From Chrysochromulina parva (Eukaryota > Haptophyta > Prymnesiales > Chrysochromulinaceae): a stretch of 16,144 nt of DNA. The notes under the pieces are model-generated. The model made no database searches and was not told the DNA's origin. It was given only the letters and a program-made list of their open reading frames with translations. The translations under genes and the position numbers were made by a program. Shown piece by piece: positions 1-7,615 of the stretch (position 1 is its first letter; every line of letters starts with the position of its first letter). The DNA lies in contig PJAB01001233.1 of the NCBI GenBank assembly GCA_002887195.1, forward strand, positions 1 through 16,144, read 5' to 3'.

Positions 1-137
1 CGGCCGCGCCCAAAGAAGACCTCGGGAGGAGAGGCTGATCTCGATCGATCTCGGCCGCGCCCAAAGAAGACCTCGGGAGGAGAGGCTGATCTCGATCGAT
101 CTCGGCCGCGCCCAAAGAAGGCCTCGGGAGGAGAGTC
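1..137. repeat. 51-bp in-frame tandem repeat
   Basis: Copies start at 1, 52 and 103 (the last is partial) and continue off the left edge. The period of 51 is 17 codons, and on the minus strand each unit reads PLLPRSSLGAAEIDRDQ with only a few changes in the copy nearest the LRR domain. Copies 1 and 2 are identical, which suggests recent expansion. Confidence 0.95.
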
Positions 138-886
138 TGTCGCTGCGAGCGCGCACGCTCCGCGGCTCGGAAGAGCGCCGCGTCGACGCGCCGACGCGCG
201 GCGTCGTTACGGAGCGTGAGGCCCAGCTTGCATAGCTTTGTGGCACCGCCGCTGTCAAGCGCCGCCGCGAGCGCCTCCTCTACCCGCTTGGACGTCGGCA
301 TCTTCTGACCCTCGAGTCGGAGCTCGCGCAGCACCGTGTTGGTGCGTAGCCCGTCGATGATCGCGAGTAGCCCCGCCTCCCTGAAGTCGTTCTGCTCGAG
401 GCTGAGCACCTCCAGCCGACTGATAGGCGCCTCGAGCACCGCACGCAGCGCCGGCGCCACCGCATCCGTCAGGTTGAGGCCGCTCAGGTTGAGCTTCGTC
501 ACGTGCGGGCTGCCCTGGAGCAGCGCGAGCGCTGCGCCCTGGCGTTCGAGGGGCCAGCGTGCTATCTCCGGGTCGTGAGCGAGGTCGAGCGTCGTGAGGC
601 TTGAGTCGAGCGCTGCCACGCGGAGGAAGAGCTGCTTGCCTGGCGAACCGTCTCTCAGTGCCGCCGTCGCCGCCTCAAATGCACCGAGCAGCTCCGGAGG
701 CAGCAGCGCCAACGCGGGAGTGGTGGATACGGCCGCCGGACCGGGTGCAACAGGAGGCCGCACGCGATGCCTCAAAGCACCCCGAGCTGCCTGTACTTGG
801 CCACCACCCGGAGTTGCTTCAAAGTCGGCGGCCGGCAACACGCCAGCTCCCGAAGAATCGTTACCTGCATCTTCCGCTTGCAGCAT
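1..886 (-). CDS. Tropomodulin-like leucine-rich-repeat protein, 3' end outside window
   Basis: This minus-strand frame is open from an ATG at 886 to the left edge with no stop, giving about 295 residues so far. A TGA lies in frame at 929-931, so 886 is the first in-frame ATG unless an upstream exon exists; CCACAG at 919-924 on the minus strand could be an acceptor. After a low-complexity start come ribonuclease-inhibitor-type leucine-rich repeats, for example LEVLSLEQNDF and VLRELRLEGQKM. The segment that follows (VEEALAAALDSGGATKLCKL, then RNDAARRRVDAALFRAAERA) resembles the C-terminal LRR cap of tropomodulins, which bind actin pointed ends. The C-terminus carries a 17-residue tandem repeat. 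No N-terminal tropomyosin-binding region is visible, so an actin role is inference; a generic LRR_RI protein is the alternative. It is divergent from the gene at 1302. Confidence 0.8.
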   Translation of the reverse strand, partial: MLQAEDAGNDSSGAGVLPAADFEATPGGGQVQAARGALRHRVRPPVAPGPAAVSTTPALALLPPELLGAFEAATAALRDGSPGKQLFLRVAALDSSLTTLDLAHDPEIARWPLERQGAALALLQGSPHVTKLNLSGLNLTDAVAPALRAVLEAPISRLEVLSLEQNDFREAGLLAIIDGLRTNTVLRELRLEGQKMPTSKRVEEALAAALDSGGATKLCKLGLTLRNDAARRRVDAALFRAAERARSQRQTLLPRPSLGAAEIDRDQPLLPRSSLGAAEIDRDQPLLPRSSLGAA

Positions 887-1301
887 CGCCGAGAACAGCA
901 AATAAATGCGCTCGTGCTGTGGCACGCCTCACGACTCGAGCAAGCTGACTCCGAGCTGTATCGGCGGAGTGTGGTTGTGGACGGACACGGATCGAAGCCG
1001 GCTCCCCCGCGCCACGCCGTGCGCTCGTGCGGGGCGAAGATTCACAGGCTTCGAAGAAACCCCTGAACACGCAGTCAGAACACGCTGTCAGTACTGACTC
1101 GACGTGGCGAACAATCAAGAACTTGAAGAAAGCACCACTCTCCTTTGACTGCGGCTCCAATCATGAGAACTTGAAACGACCCGTTTTTCTGTCCGCACAC
1201 TTCGCGTTGCTGATCAGCAACCATTACTGATCTGACTGACGGTGAGCTCCGCGGCCATACAGAGCGGCGCTGTTCATTGAAAGCTCTCTCCTAACCAGGC
1301 T
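887..1301. other. Divergent intergenic region, putative shared promoter
   Basis: This lies between the ATG of the minus-strand LRR gene (886) and the ATG of the plus-strand gene (1302). It should hold both promoters and 5' UTRs. Small frames in it have no recognisable domain or good coding character. I see no convincing TATA box. A possible 57-nt 5'-UTR intron sits at its right end. Confidence 0.6.
1242..1298 (+). other. Possible 5'-UTR intron
   Basis: GTGAGC at 1242 and CTCTCTCCTAACCAG ending at 1298 would form a 57-nt GT-AG intron three bases before the ATG at 1302, with CTAAC as a branch-point-like site. It has the size of a typical small algal intron. It does not change the protein, because the upstream exon has a TGA at 1233-1235 and no ATG in frame. 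It could equally be chance. Confidence 0.3.
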
Positions 1302-3551
1302 ATGCGTGCGGTGCCCCCAGCAAACTCAAAGGTGTTAATCACCTTAGGAACACCCAGGGATGGCTCGGATGGAGGGGCATCATCATCTTTCCGGCCCTCT
1401 TCGACCTCGGGCATGACGGCCGTACAGGCCTTCCAGTACGGCTTCCTCCAAGAACGACCATCCAGTGCCTACATGAGCGCACTCTCTGTTTCGCTCGATA
1501 CATGCATGCCGATGGGGACACGCGAGCAGCGAGCTGGGGGGCTGTCGCAACCCACGCCTCAACGAGCACCCACGGTTCTAAGCCGCGCGCTGCAAGCACC
1601 TCAGCAACAGGGACTTGCAAGCCAGCTGCGGCCCTCTACCGTCCCGGCCAGCCTCAAGCGGCCGCACCTGCCACTGACGCCGCGGGGGATCAATGATGGA
1701 AGATCGGCGATAAGGACGGCTGATGGGAGCAGACTTCCGAAGCCAACCCGACACCCGCACAGCCTCCTTGAGCGCATCAATGCGCACCGCGGAGGTGCTT
1801 CAACATCGGCATCGGCGGGCTGGCGCAAGGTCAAACTGCAGAGCGTGGCTGGAATCGCAGCGCTGGACGTATGGAAAAAGGACACCCTGCAGCGCAACAC
1901 CCTACAAGGGCCGTCCACGGAACGCATTCTACGTCCGCCAGCGATGCGCAAGGAGCTGCTGGAGCTCCGCGCGAGCGCCCCCAAATGGTGGAAGATGCCT
2001 GTTACGTCCGTGGAGGCCGCCCAGCGCTTCGATACGAAGCACCGCGCGATAAGTGCCAAGGCGGATCATCTGTGCATAAACTCGAGCAAGGCGAAGAGCG
2101 CCGCGGTAGCCGACAAATTTGACGAGGCCTTGTTCGCCGTGCGCACCAATCGCTACTTTGAGCTCCGACCTGTCGAACCCACTGAGAAGGTGATTGCTCG
2201 TGCGCGAAGACCCGAGGACGCGAAAGTGATCGAGCCCAAGCCTTTTGATGTGTACAAGAGCATCTGGGAGCCGAGACGCAAGGACGCCGACTCGAAGGAC
2301 GTGTACGACACAGACGACGTTGAATTCAAACGCTTCAGCATCGACTGGGAGGTGCTCCTCGGCCTTGGCATGACCAAGCTCGTATTAGCGCACGACGATG
2401 GCGACGACGACGGGGTTGAGGATGAGGACGGTGATGGAATCCCGGACGAGGTCGAAGACGTGGGCATGGCGCTGTGGAACGTCCACGACCTGCTGACCAG
2501 CATCTACACGTACTATTCTATAGAGAGCGGCAGCATATCAGATGGCGTCGGCCTGAATGCGTGGACGGACTTTACTGATGATTTCAAGCTGGTCTCCAAG
2601 ACGAGCAAGTATTGCAAGCGCAAGGACGCCGATATGATCTTCCTCGAGGTGAATGCGAAGACCAAATTAGCCGCGCGCGAGCTCAAAAAGCAAACGTCCA
2701 CGCGCGCGGCGGTCGCAGTAGACGGTGGCAGCGAAATCTCGCTCTCGCGTCTAGAATTCTACCAGGCCCTCGTGCGCCTGGCGATCTGCAAGTATGTAAA
2801 GTCCGGCGAAATCCCTGACGTGTCGGATGCGGTCGAGCGGCTGGTCTCCACCGACATTATGAATCGAGCTCTCGCCACTGGCATGCATATCGTCGTTGAC
2901 ACCAACATCTTCCGAGCGCGCTTGGCGTACACACGGGCGGTCACCGAGCTACTCGAGGCAAACTTGGCATCGCTCGAAAATCTGTACGACGCGCTCTGCA
3001 AAAGAAGCTACGCTCGCATGAAGCCTCAAGGCTTGAAGGATCGACTCGCGTTGGAAGAGTGGATGGACTTCCTTAACCACTCGAAGCTGATCGGCCAGGA
3101 TCTCTCTGAGCGCGATGCCATGTTGTGCTTTGCCTCTGCCAGGATGGTCGTTGTGGACACGAGAACAGAGAACGGAAAGCGGCGCGACTCGATGATCAAT
3201 TTCCAAGGCTTCATGGAGGCCTTGTGCCGAGCCTCGACGCTGAAAGCCCTGCCGACGACTGCCGAGATCGGGGCAGCAGGTTGCCAAAACGCGGCTCAGT
3301 GGATCGAGGAGAATCATGACAAGTACATGGCCATTTTAAGCACGCGAGCACCGCCATGGGGCACCGATCCCGTTCGGCCAATTGAAGAATCGATGAAGAT
3401 GGTGCTTGATATCGTGCATGATGCAGTCGCGAGGACAACCTCTGAGACAACCTCATCCGCCCATGCTGACATCTCAGCTGGAGTCATCTCGTCAGAGCTG
3501 GCCATGCGATTTGCGAAAAAGCTCAAGGAAAGGGTCAGAAATCGAGGTTGA
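1302..3551 (+). CDS. Conserved-looking protist protein with duplicated EF-hand-like helical modules
   Basis: This is a 749-aa single-exon frame from ATG 1302 to TGA 3549-3551. Residues 1 to about 190 are Ser/Pro/Arg-rich and look disordered. The folded part contains two related modules. Module A (about 390-505) has a YY-containing helix, a WTDFTDDF motif, a KDADMIFLEVN stretch and RLEFYQALVRLAICKY. Module B (about 550-660) has LENLYDALCKRSY, LEEWMDFLNHSKLI, ERDAMLCFASARMVV and NFQGFMEALCRAS. Both follow the same order of helices and aromatic positions, like degenerate EF-hand pairs. Just before module A, residues 374-385 read DEDGDGIPDEVE, which fits the DxDxDGxxDxxE calcium-loop pattern. No signal peptide or membrane segment is visible. 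I recognise no named family. Related architectures occur in protist cytoskeletal or flagellar proteins, but that is a weak hint. An internal ATG at 1413 is an alternative start. Confidence 0.88.
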   Translation: MRAVPPANSKVLITLGTPRDGSDGGASSSFRPSSTSGMTAVQAFQYGFLQERPSSAYMSALSVSLDTCMPMGTREQRAGGLSQPTPQRAPTVLSRALQAPQQQGLASQLRPSTVPASLKRPHLPLTPRGINDGRSAIRTADGSRLPKPTRHPHSLLERINAHRGGASTSASAGWRKVKLQSVAGIAALDVWKKDTLQRNTLQGPSTERILRPPAMRKELLELRASAPKWWKMPVTSVEAAQRFDTKHRAISAKADHLCINSSKAKSAAVADKFDEALFAVRTNRYFELRPVEPTEKVIARARRPEDAKVIEPKPFDVYKSIWEPRRKDADSKDVYDTDDVEFKRFSIDWEVLLGLGMTKLVLAHDDGDDDGVEDEDGDGIPDEVEDVGMALWNVHDLLTSIYTYYSIESGSISDGVGLNAWTDFTDDFKLVSKTSKYCKRKDADMIFLEVNAKTKLAARELKKQTSTRAAVAVDGGSEISLSRLEFYQALVRLAICKYVKSGEIPDVSDAVERLVSTDIMNRALATGMHIVVDTNIFRARLAYTRAVTELLEANLASLENLYDALCKRSYARMKPQGLKDRLALEEWMDFLNHSKLIGQDLSERDAMLCFASARMVVVDTRTENGKRRDSMINFQGFMEALCRASTLKALPTTAEIGAAGCQNAAQWIEENHDKYMAILSTRAPPWGTDPVRPIEESMKMVLDIVHDAVARTTSETTSSAHADISAGVISSELAMRFAKKLKERVRNRG

Positions 3552-4108
3552 CCGCGCCACACACGCTTACATGCTCTTAGGTCTTAGCCCGACGCACGGG
3601 GCTGCACCGGGCCGGACCGGCAGCGGACCGCAGCGCCCGCGCAGCGGTTCTCCTCTCCGCGCGCAGAGCCTGGTACTGATCTACGTCAATACACGTGTTT
3701 GGGGAATAACGTCTCACAGGACGCCTCTATTATAACCATTCGTACCGAGTGATCCGACGTATACGTGCACATTTTACCCGGCGCAATCGGTGCGTCTTAA
3801 ATCGTCACAATCTTGCGACGATCTAGAGACTAGACGAGATGATTCAACGAGAAGGCGAGATGCGAAGGGGTTCGAGAGGAATACTGAGCCCATTCACAGT
3901 CACACCGGGCTGGGCGTCCTGCCATATTTCCCCAAAACGCACAAGATGAGCCCGGAAGCGGATCCCATCCGCGGACCGAGCCACCAAGCCGCGACCGCCG
4001 CGCAGCTTGCAGCCGCCCTCGCAATGCAATCACACTCGCTTAAAAATGGCCCATGAGTTGTAGCATGGTCGGGAGCTCATTGCTCAAGACCATGGTGCTC
4101 TCATGCCT
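3552..4108. other. Convergent 3' intergenic region
   Basis: This separates the stop of the plus-strand gene (3551) from the stop of the minus-strand membrane-protein gene (4109), so it should contain both 3' UTRs and polyadenylation sites. It is less GC-rich around 3660-3800 than the coding regions. A small plus-strand frame (3790-4056) begins at GTG and has no recognisable domain, so I do not call it. No repeat or RNA gene is seen. Confidence 0.6.
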
Positions 4109-4828
4109 TCAGTGCAAGCCCATCAGAGACCGGATGCGGGGACGGATGTAGCCCAGATAGTCGACTGGACCCAACCAAGCACACACCAGAGCAAGAAGGA
4201 TGAAACCAGCGACATTCTCACGGATCACACGCCTCGCTCTATCGGGGCCGGTCTTGATGGCGTCCACCACCTTGGGCATTTCGTCGGCGACGACCTCGAT
4301 CGCGCCGCCGCCAAGGACGATGCACAACGCAAGGAGGTCTCGCAACGGTTTGAACAGGCTACCGATGAATTTGAGCAAGCTATCCACCAACTCCTCGACG
4401 AACGTCTTGAGAGCGACGAACAAGAGTTTGACAAGATCCACCACGCCCATCGCCATTCCCCACACCAGCTGCTTGTTGAATTTGAACCACTCGTAAATGC
4501 TATTTACGGTAAACTCCACTCCTTCGTCCGCTTTTTGATGCAGGCGCTTCTCAAACTTCTTGTGCAGGAACATCCACTCGTCGCTGGACGTCACGATGGA
4601 GCTGTATAAGACCCCCCACAATATGAGAACGCTCATGCTCGATGCCAACCATTTCGTTCTCACAAGGTAGCCCTCGAACCCGAGCGCAGTCCAAACGGCG
4701 AAGAAAAGCACAACTGAAAAGAAGAGAAGCGGAGTTGAGGTGTACACCATCCAGAGCTTGTCCCGCAGCTCATATGGCGCGTCCACTGTTTTGACGCGTC
4801 GCGGCGTCAGCGGACTGTCCGGAGTCAT
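4109..4828 (-). CDS. Unknown multi-pass membrane protein
   Basis: From the ATG at 4828 this is 239 aa, ending at 4109. The frame continues upstream without ATG to a TTG at 4918, with a stop just beyond, so the true N-terminus may come from a spliced upstream exon. GTGAGT motifs on the minus strand near 4924-4929 are candidate donors, but I found no frame-consistent junction. Numbering from the ATG, a short basic, Pro-rich start is followed by two close hydrophobic helices (about 33-54 and 59-79). A Trp/Phe/Lys-rich amphipathic stretch follows (about 85-165), then a hydrophobic segment (about 163-181) and a final one near 206-228. No catalytic motif or signal peptide is visible. I do not recognise the family; an ER- or organelle-membrane-shaping protein is speculation. 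It is convergent with the gene ending at 3551. Confidence 0.75.
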   Translation of the reverse strand: MTPDSPLTPRRVKTVDAPYELRDKLWMVYTSTPLLFFSVVLFFAVWTALGFEGYLVRTKWLASSMSVLILWGVLYSSIVTSSDEWMFLHKKFEKRLHQKADEGVEFTVNSIYEWFKFNKQLVWGMAMGVVDLVKLLFVALKTFVEELVDSLLKFIGSLFKPLRDLLALCIVLGGGAIEVVADEMPKVVDAIKTGPDRARRVIRENVAGFILLALVCAWLGPVDYLGYIRPRIRSLMGLH

Positions 4829-5349
4829 CACAGGGGGCACCGCAGGTCCGAGCAAGACGGAGTTTCCTGCTGGTTTCGGAGTCCACAGATTGTAAGTCAG
4901 TTTCGTCGCGGTCCGCAAAACTCACTCACTCGGGCATCAATGTACCGTATTCGCTGCTGGTGAGGTCGGTCTCTCCCAGCACACCCTCACCGCAGTCTCA
5001 AAGGTGAAAGGATGGTTCCGGCTTCCGCACACCTCGGTCACCACTTGTCACCACAAGTACTGAGTACTCCTTCTCTCGGGCTACTCAATTGTCTTTTCGC
5101 TTTCGTGACAGAGCGGCACGGCAGATGGCCGCGGTCGAGGTCACAGGTCTCGAGTCGTCGTCGGTGTTTCGACACACTTTGTTCGCCTAACCGTGACGGT
5201 GATTCTCGGTGTGTTCGCAGTTCGGCGCGCGCCGGGGAACATTCACGCAGCGCGGGCTCGAAGCTCAAACCACCTTCCGGGAGGCGGTCCCCACGGAGCG
5301 CTCGCAACCCACCCACCTACACCTCACCTTCCAACATCTGAAGACCGAA
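4829..5349. other. Intergenic region between membrane-protein gene and ODR4 gene
   Basis: This should hold the promoter and 5' UTR of the minus-strand membrane-protein gene and the 3' end of the ODR4 gene. Positions 4829-4918 remain open in frame with the membrane protein and may be coding if an upstream exon is spliced to it. A short inverted repeat (ACTTGT, CACC, ACAAGT) lies at 5043-5058. Plus-strand frames here are Arg/Pro/Ser-rich shadows without domains. Confidence 0.55.
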
Positions 5350-6975
5350 TCAAGGAGCGTCCGGTCGCTCGACGGCACCGGCCATGCCCATACCCTCGGC
5401 CGCCCTCGCCGCTTCCTCGCCCGCCGCGGCAATGGCCGCATCGAGTACGCCGCCCACGGATGCATGCACGCCATGGTGAGCGCCGATACGGTCGCCGTGG
5501 TGAGCGCCGTGGTGAGCACCGGGTTCCCCCGGGCTCCTCAGCGCGAGAGCGAGGCCGAGGCCGAGCAGCCCCAAACCCATCAGTACCGGGAGCATCAGAC
5601 TCGTGCCGATGGCGCCCGTCACGGCGCCCCCACGACTCGCCGGCGCGCCGTCCGCGCCACCATCCCCCCCACGTGCGCCCGCCTTGGCGCCGCCCGCGCC
5701 GCCCTTGGCGGTCGACACACTGGAGCTCGTGCGCGCCGTCCCGGCCGCCGGCAGCGCGCAGACGGAGTCGGCGAACGTCGCAACGAGAGGCTCAGCCTCG
5801 GGGCCGAGCTCGCGATCTCCGTCATCTCCCTCGCGAGATTGCATCTCGTGCCCGAGGAGCGCGTGCACCCGCTCGGCCACGTCACTCGCGTCCTCGTGGG
5901 CACCTAGGTAGTCGCACAGAGAGAGGTTGGTGCTTACCGGTACGTGCGCGCGCCGTGGCAGCGCGTGCGTGGCGCGCGCGTCGAGCGCGAATCGGCCGGC
6001 CGACCCCTTGGACGATGCGCCGTCGTGGGCGCCCCCCCCCTCGTCGTCCCCGTCCTCGTCGTCCTCATCCTCATCGGCCAGCTGCTCCAAAAGGAGCGGA
6101 ATGCGGGCGCGCAGTGTGCCGCACACGTCACGTCGGAGCTCGGCGAGAGCACTGCTGACCTCCGAGCGCGCGAGCACAAAGGCGCGCCCGTGCACCACGC
6201 CCACGAGCCGCACCGACGCCGCGGCCCCCGCCTGTGGGCGAAGCGCCGTCGTGGGCGATGCTGTGAAAAAGTCGACCCTGTGAGGGTTCGTCAACGAGCC
6301 GGAGGCGCCGGGCGCCGTGGTGAGCATGCCCTCGCTGGGCAGGGCGCCGTCCACCGTGGTGAGCGCGCTCGACAGCTCGGCCTCGATCGCGCCCAGCTGC
6401 TCCGCGAGCTGTGCCACGTGCGAGGCCGAGGCCGAGGCCGAGGCCGCCGCAGTATGCAGCCAGAGGGCCAAGTCCACTTGCCAGTCGCACGCGAAGCACA
6501 CGAGCTCGGGCGGCTTGGGCGACGTTTTCAGGTCGAGCGGCTGTAGCCGCACCGGCGGCGCCGCGGCGCAAGACTTGCACACGACCTTCTTAGCGTCCGA
6601 TGGTAGCAATAGCAAGACCGCGTGCGGCTCGCTCACACTTGGCGGGAGCCGCTTGGCGATCGCGTGCAGGACCTGCTGCAGCTTGGCCTCTTGCGGAGCG
6701 AGCTTGGCGTTGGGCGCGAAGACGTAGCAGCCGAGCACGACCACGCCCCCAGGAAGCATGCGCGACACCTGCACCGCGTGCTCGAGCATCCAATCTGGGT
6801 CGACGGCGACGGCCTTCACACCCTCCTCCTGCTCGGGAGTCGGCACGAATCGCAGCAGCGTGTCGGCCTTGGCGCCAGCCTGCGCGAGCAGCAGGCCGGT
6901 CTCGAAGGACTTGGTGCGCTGCAGCTTCTCGTGGTGCCCGAGCAGCGCGTCATCCGCGCTGAAAGCGCGTGGCAT
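5350..6975 (-). CDS. ODR4: ODR4 family membrane protein (odr-4 homologue)
   Basis: This is a 541-aa intronless protein from ATG 6975 to 5350; the frame extends to a GTG at 6999 but ATG is preferred. Family hallmarks run the whole length. ETGLLLAQ is at 25-32, and DPDWMLEHAVQVSRMLPGG followed by VVVLGCYVF spans 60-86. RAFVLARSEVSSALAELRRD is near 264-283, an acidic linker is near 300-312, and VPVSTNLSLCDYLG is at 345-358. A hydrophobic helix (about 455-479) forms the membrane anchor. ODR4 in animals is an ER membrane protein that helps deliver certain GPCRs to cilia and anchors the UFM1 protease UFSP2 at the ER. A role in UFMylation or receptor trafficking here is by homology only. Unlike the short tail I know from animal ODR4, about 62 residues follow the anchor, including GAHHG repeats and an Ala-rich helix. 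Confidence 0.9.
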   Translation of the reverse strand: MPRAFSADDALLGHHEKLQRTKSFETGLLLAQAGAKADTLLRFVPTPEQEEGVKAVAVDPDWMLEHAVQVSRMLPGGVVVLGCYVFAPNAKLAPQEAKLQQVLHAIAKRLPPSVSEPHAVLLLLPSDAKKVVCKSCAAAPPVRLQPLDLKTSPKPPELVCFACDWQVDLALWLHTAAASASASASHVAQLAEQLGAIEAELSSALTTVDGALPSEGMLTTAPGASGSLTNPHRVDFFTASPTTALRPQAGAAASVRLVGVVHGRAFVLARSEVSSALAELRRDVCGTLRARIPLLLEQLADEDEDDEDGDDEGGGAHDGASSKGSAGRFALDARATHALPRRAHVPVSTNLSLCDYLGAHEDASDVAERVHALLGHEMQSREGDDGDRELGPEAEPLVATFADSVCALPAAGTARTSSSVSTAKGGAGGAKAGARGGDGGADGAPASRGGAVTGAIGTSLMLPVLMGLGLLGLGLALALRSPGEPGAHHGAHHGDRIGAHHGVHASVGGVLDAAIAAAGEEAARAAEGMGMAGAVERPDAP

Positions 6976-7317
6976 CGCAAAAAGTGTTTCTATAAACACA
7001 GTTCACAGTGAAATCCTGTGAAGTGAGGAACCTTCGGCAAACGCAAAATAACCGGAATACTCGCGACCCTCTCCAATGAACAGTCGTGCAAAGCGGCCAG
7101 AACATGCAGGAAGCGCTTCCCCCGACGACATTGGCCGCCGGACACCTCTCAATTTGCCCGCCTTCCAGGGACAGCTGCGCCCCATGTTGCACACGCGAAT
7201 GGCCACCCGATGCCTGCGCAGCTCCGCAGCATGTGAGCGTCGTAATGAGCATCACAGCCACTGCCCCACTTCCCACACGTCGCTGCACGCCACGTGGCGC
7301 CGACGCGGCCAGTCGCG

Positions 7318-7423
7318 CCTCATGCTCGGCAGCTCTCATGGTGTGGTGCCCACTCGGTGCCCACTATGGCGCCAACCCTCATGCTCGGCAGCTCTCATGG
7401 TGTGGTGCCCACTAGGTACCCAC
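7318..7423. repeat. 47-bp direct repeat, two copies, 59-bp period
   Basis: Positions 7318-7364 and 7377-7423 match except for two bases; the first 37 bases are identical. Both begin CCTCATGCTCGGCAGCTCTC. The repeat lies outside any gene I call, in the presumed ODR4 promoter or CAF-1 3' flank. Confidence 0.92.
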
Positions 7424-7560
7424 CTCCCCACAGCCACCTTTCGAGTGTGGAGGGCCCTTTCGTGAGCGCCATCGTGAGCGCCACCATCACGTCCTCTCTT
7501 CTTGAAGATGATGAAAGTCATCATCCTCCTCTCGCCTCGCCCTGGTACACGTCGTCGAGC

Positions 7561-7600
7561 CGCACAGCTCTTCACAGCTCTTCACAGCTCCGCACAGCTC
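7561..7600. repeat. 10-bp tandem repeat, four copies
   Basis: Four copies of a 10-bp unit of the type TTCACAGCTC or CGCACAGCTC sit just downstream of the CAF-1 stop codon, in its expected 3' UTR. Confidence 0.85.
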
Positions 7601-7615
7601 CGCGCTCTCTGCTCT

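Larger units (their letters stand above)
6976..7615. other. Intergenic region between ODR4 and CAF-1 genes
   Basis: This holds the ODR4 promoter and 5' UTR (right of 6975) and the CAF-1 3' UTR (left of 7616). A 6-bp inverted repeat (GTGTTT, CTAT, AAACAC) lies at 6984-6999, nine bases before the ODR4 ATG. An 8-bp-stem hairpin (GATGATGA, AAG, TCATCATC) lies at 7507-7525. Two tandem-repeat tracts are listed separately. Frames across it are low-complexity and start or stop without domains. Confidence 0.6.

Noticed and set aside
3790..4056. 88-codon plus-strand frame
   Set aside because: It starts at GTG, has no ATG until late, has no domain and lies in a convergent 3' region.
5193..6158. Long plus-strand Arg/Pro-rich frame
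   Set aside because: It is the complement of the ODR4 coding region; composition is that of a GC-rich antisense shadow, with no domain.
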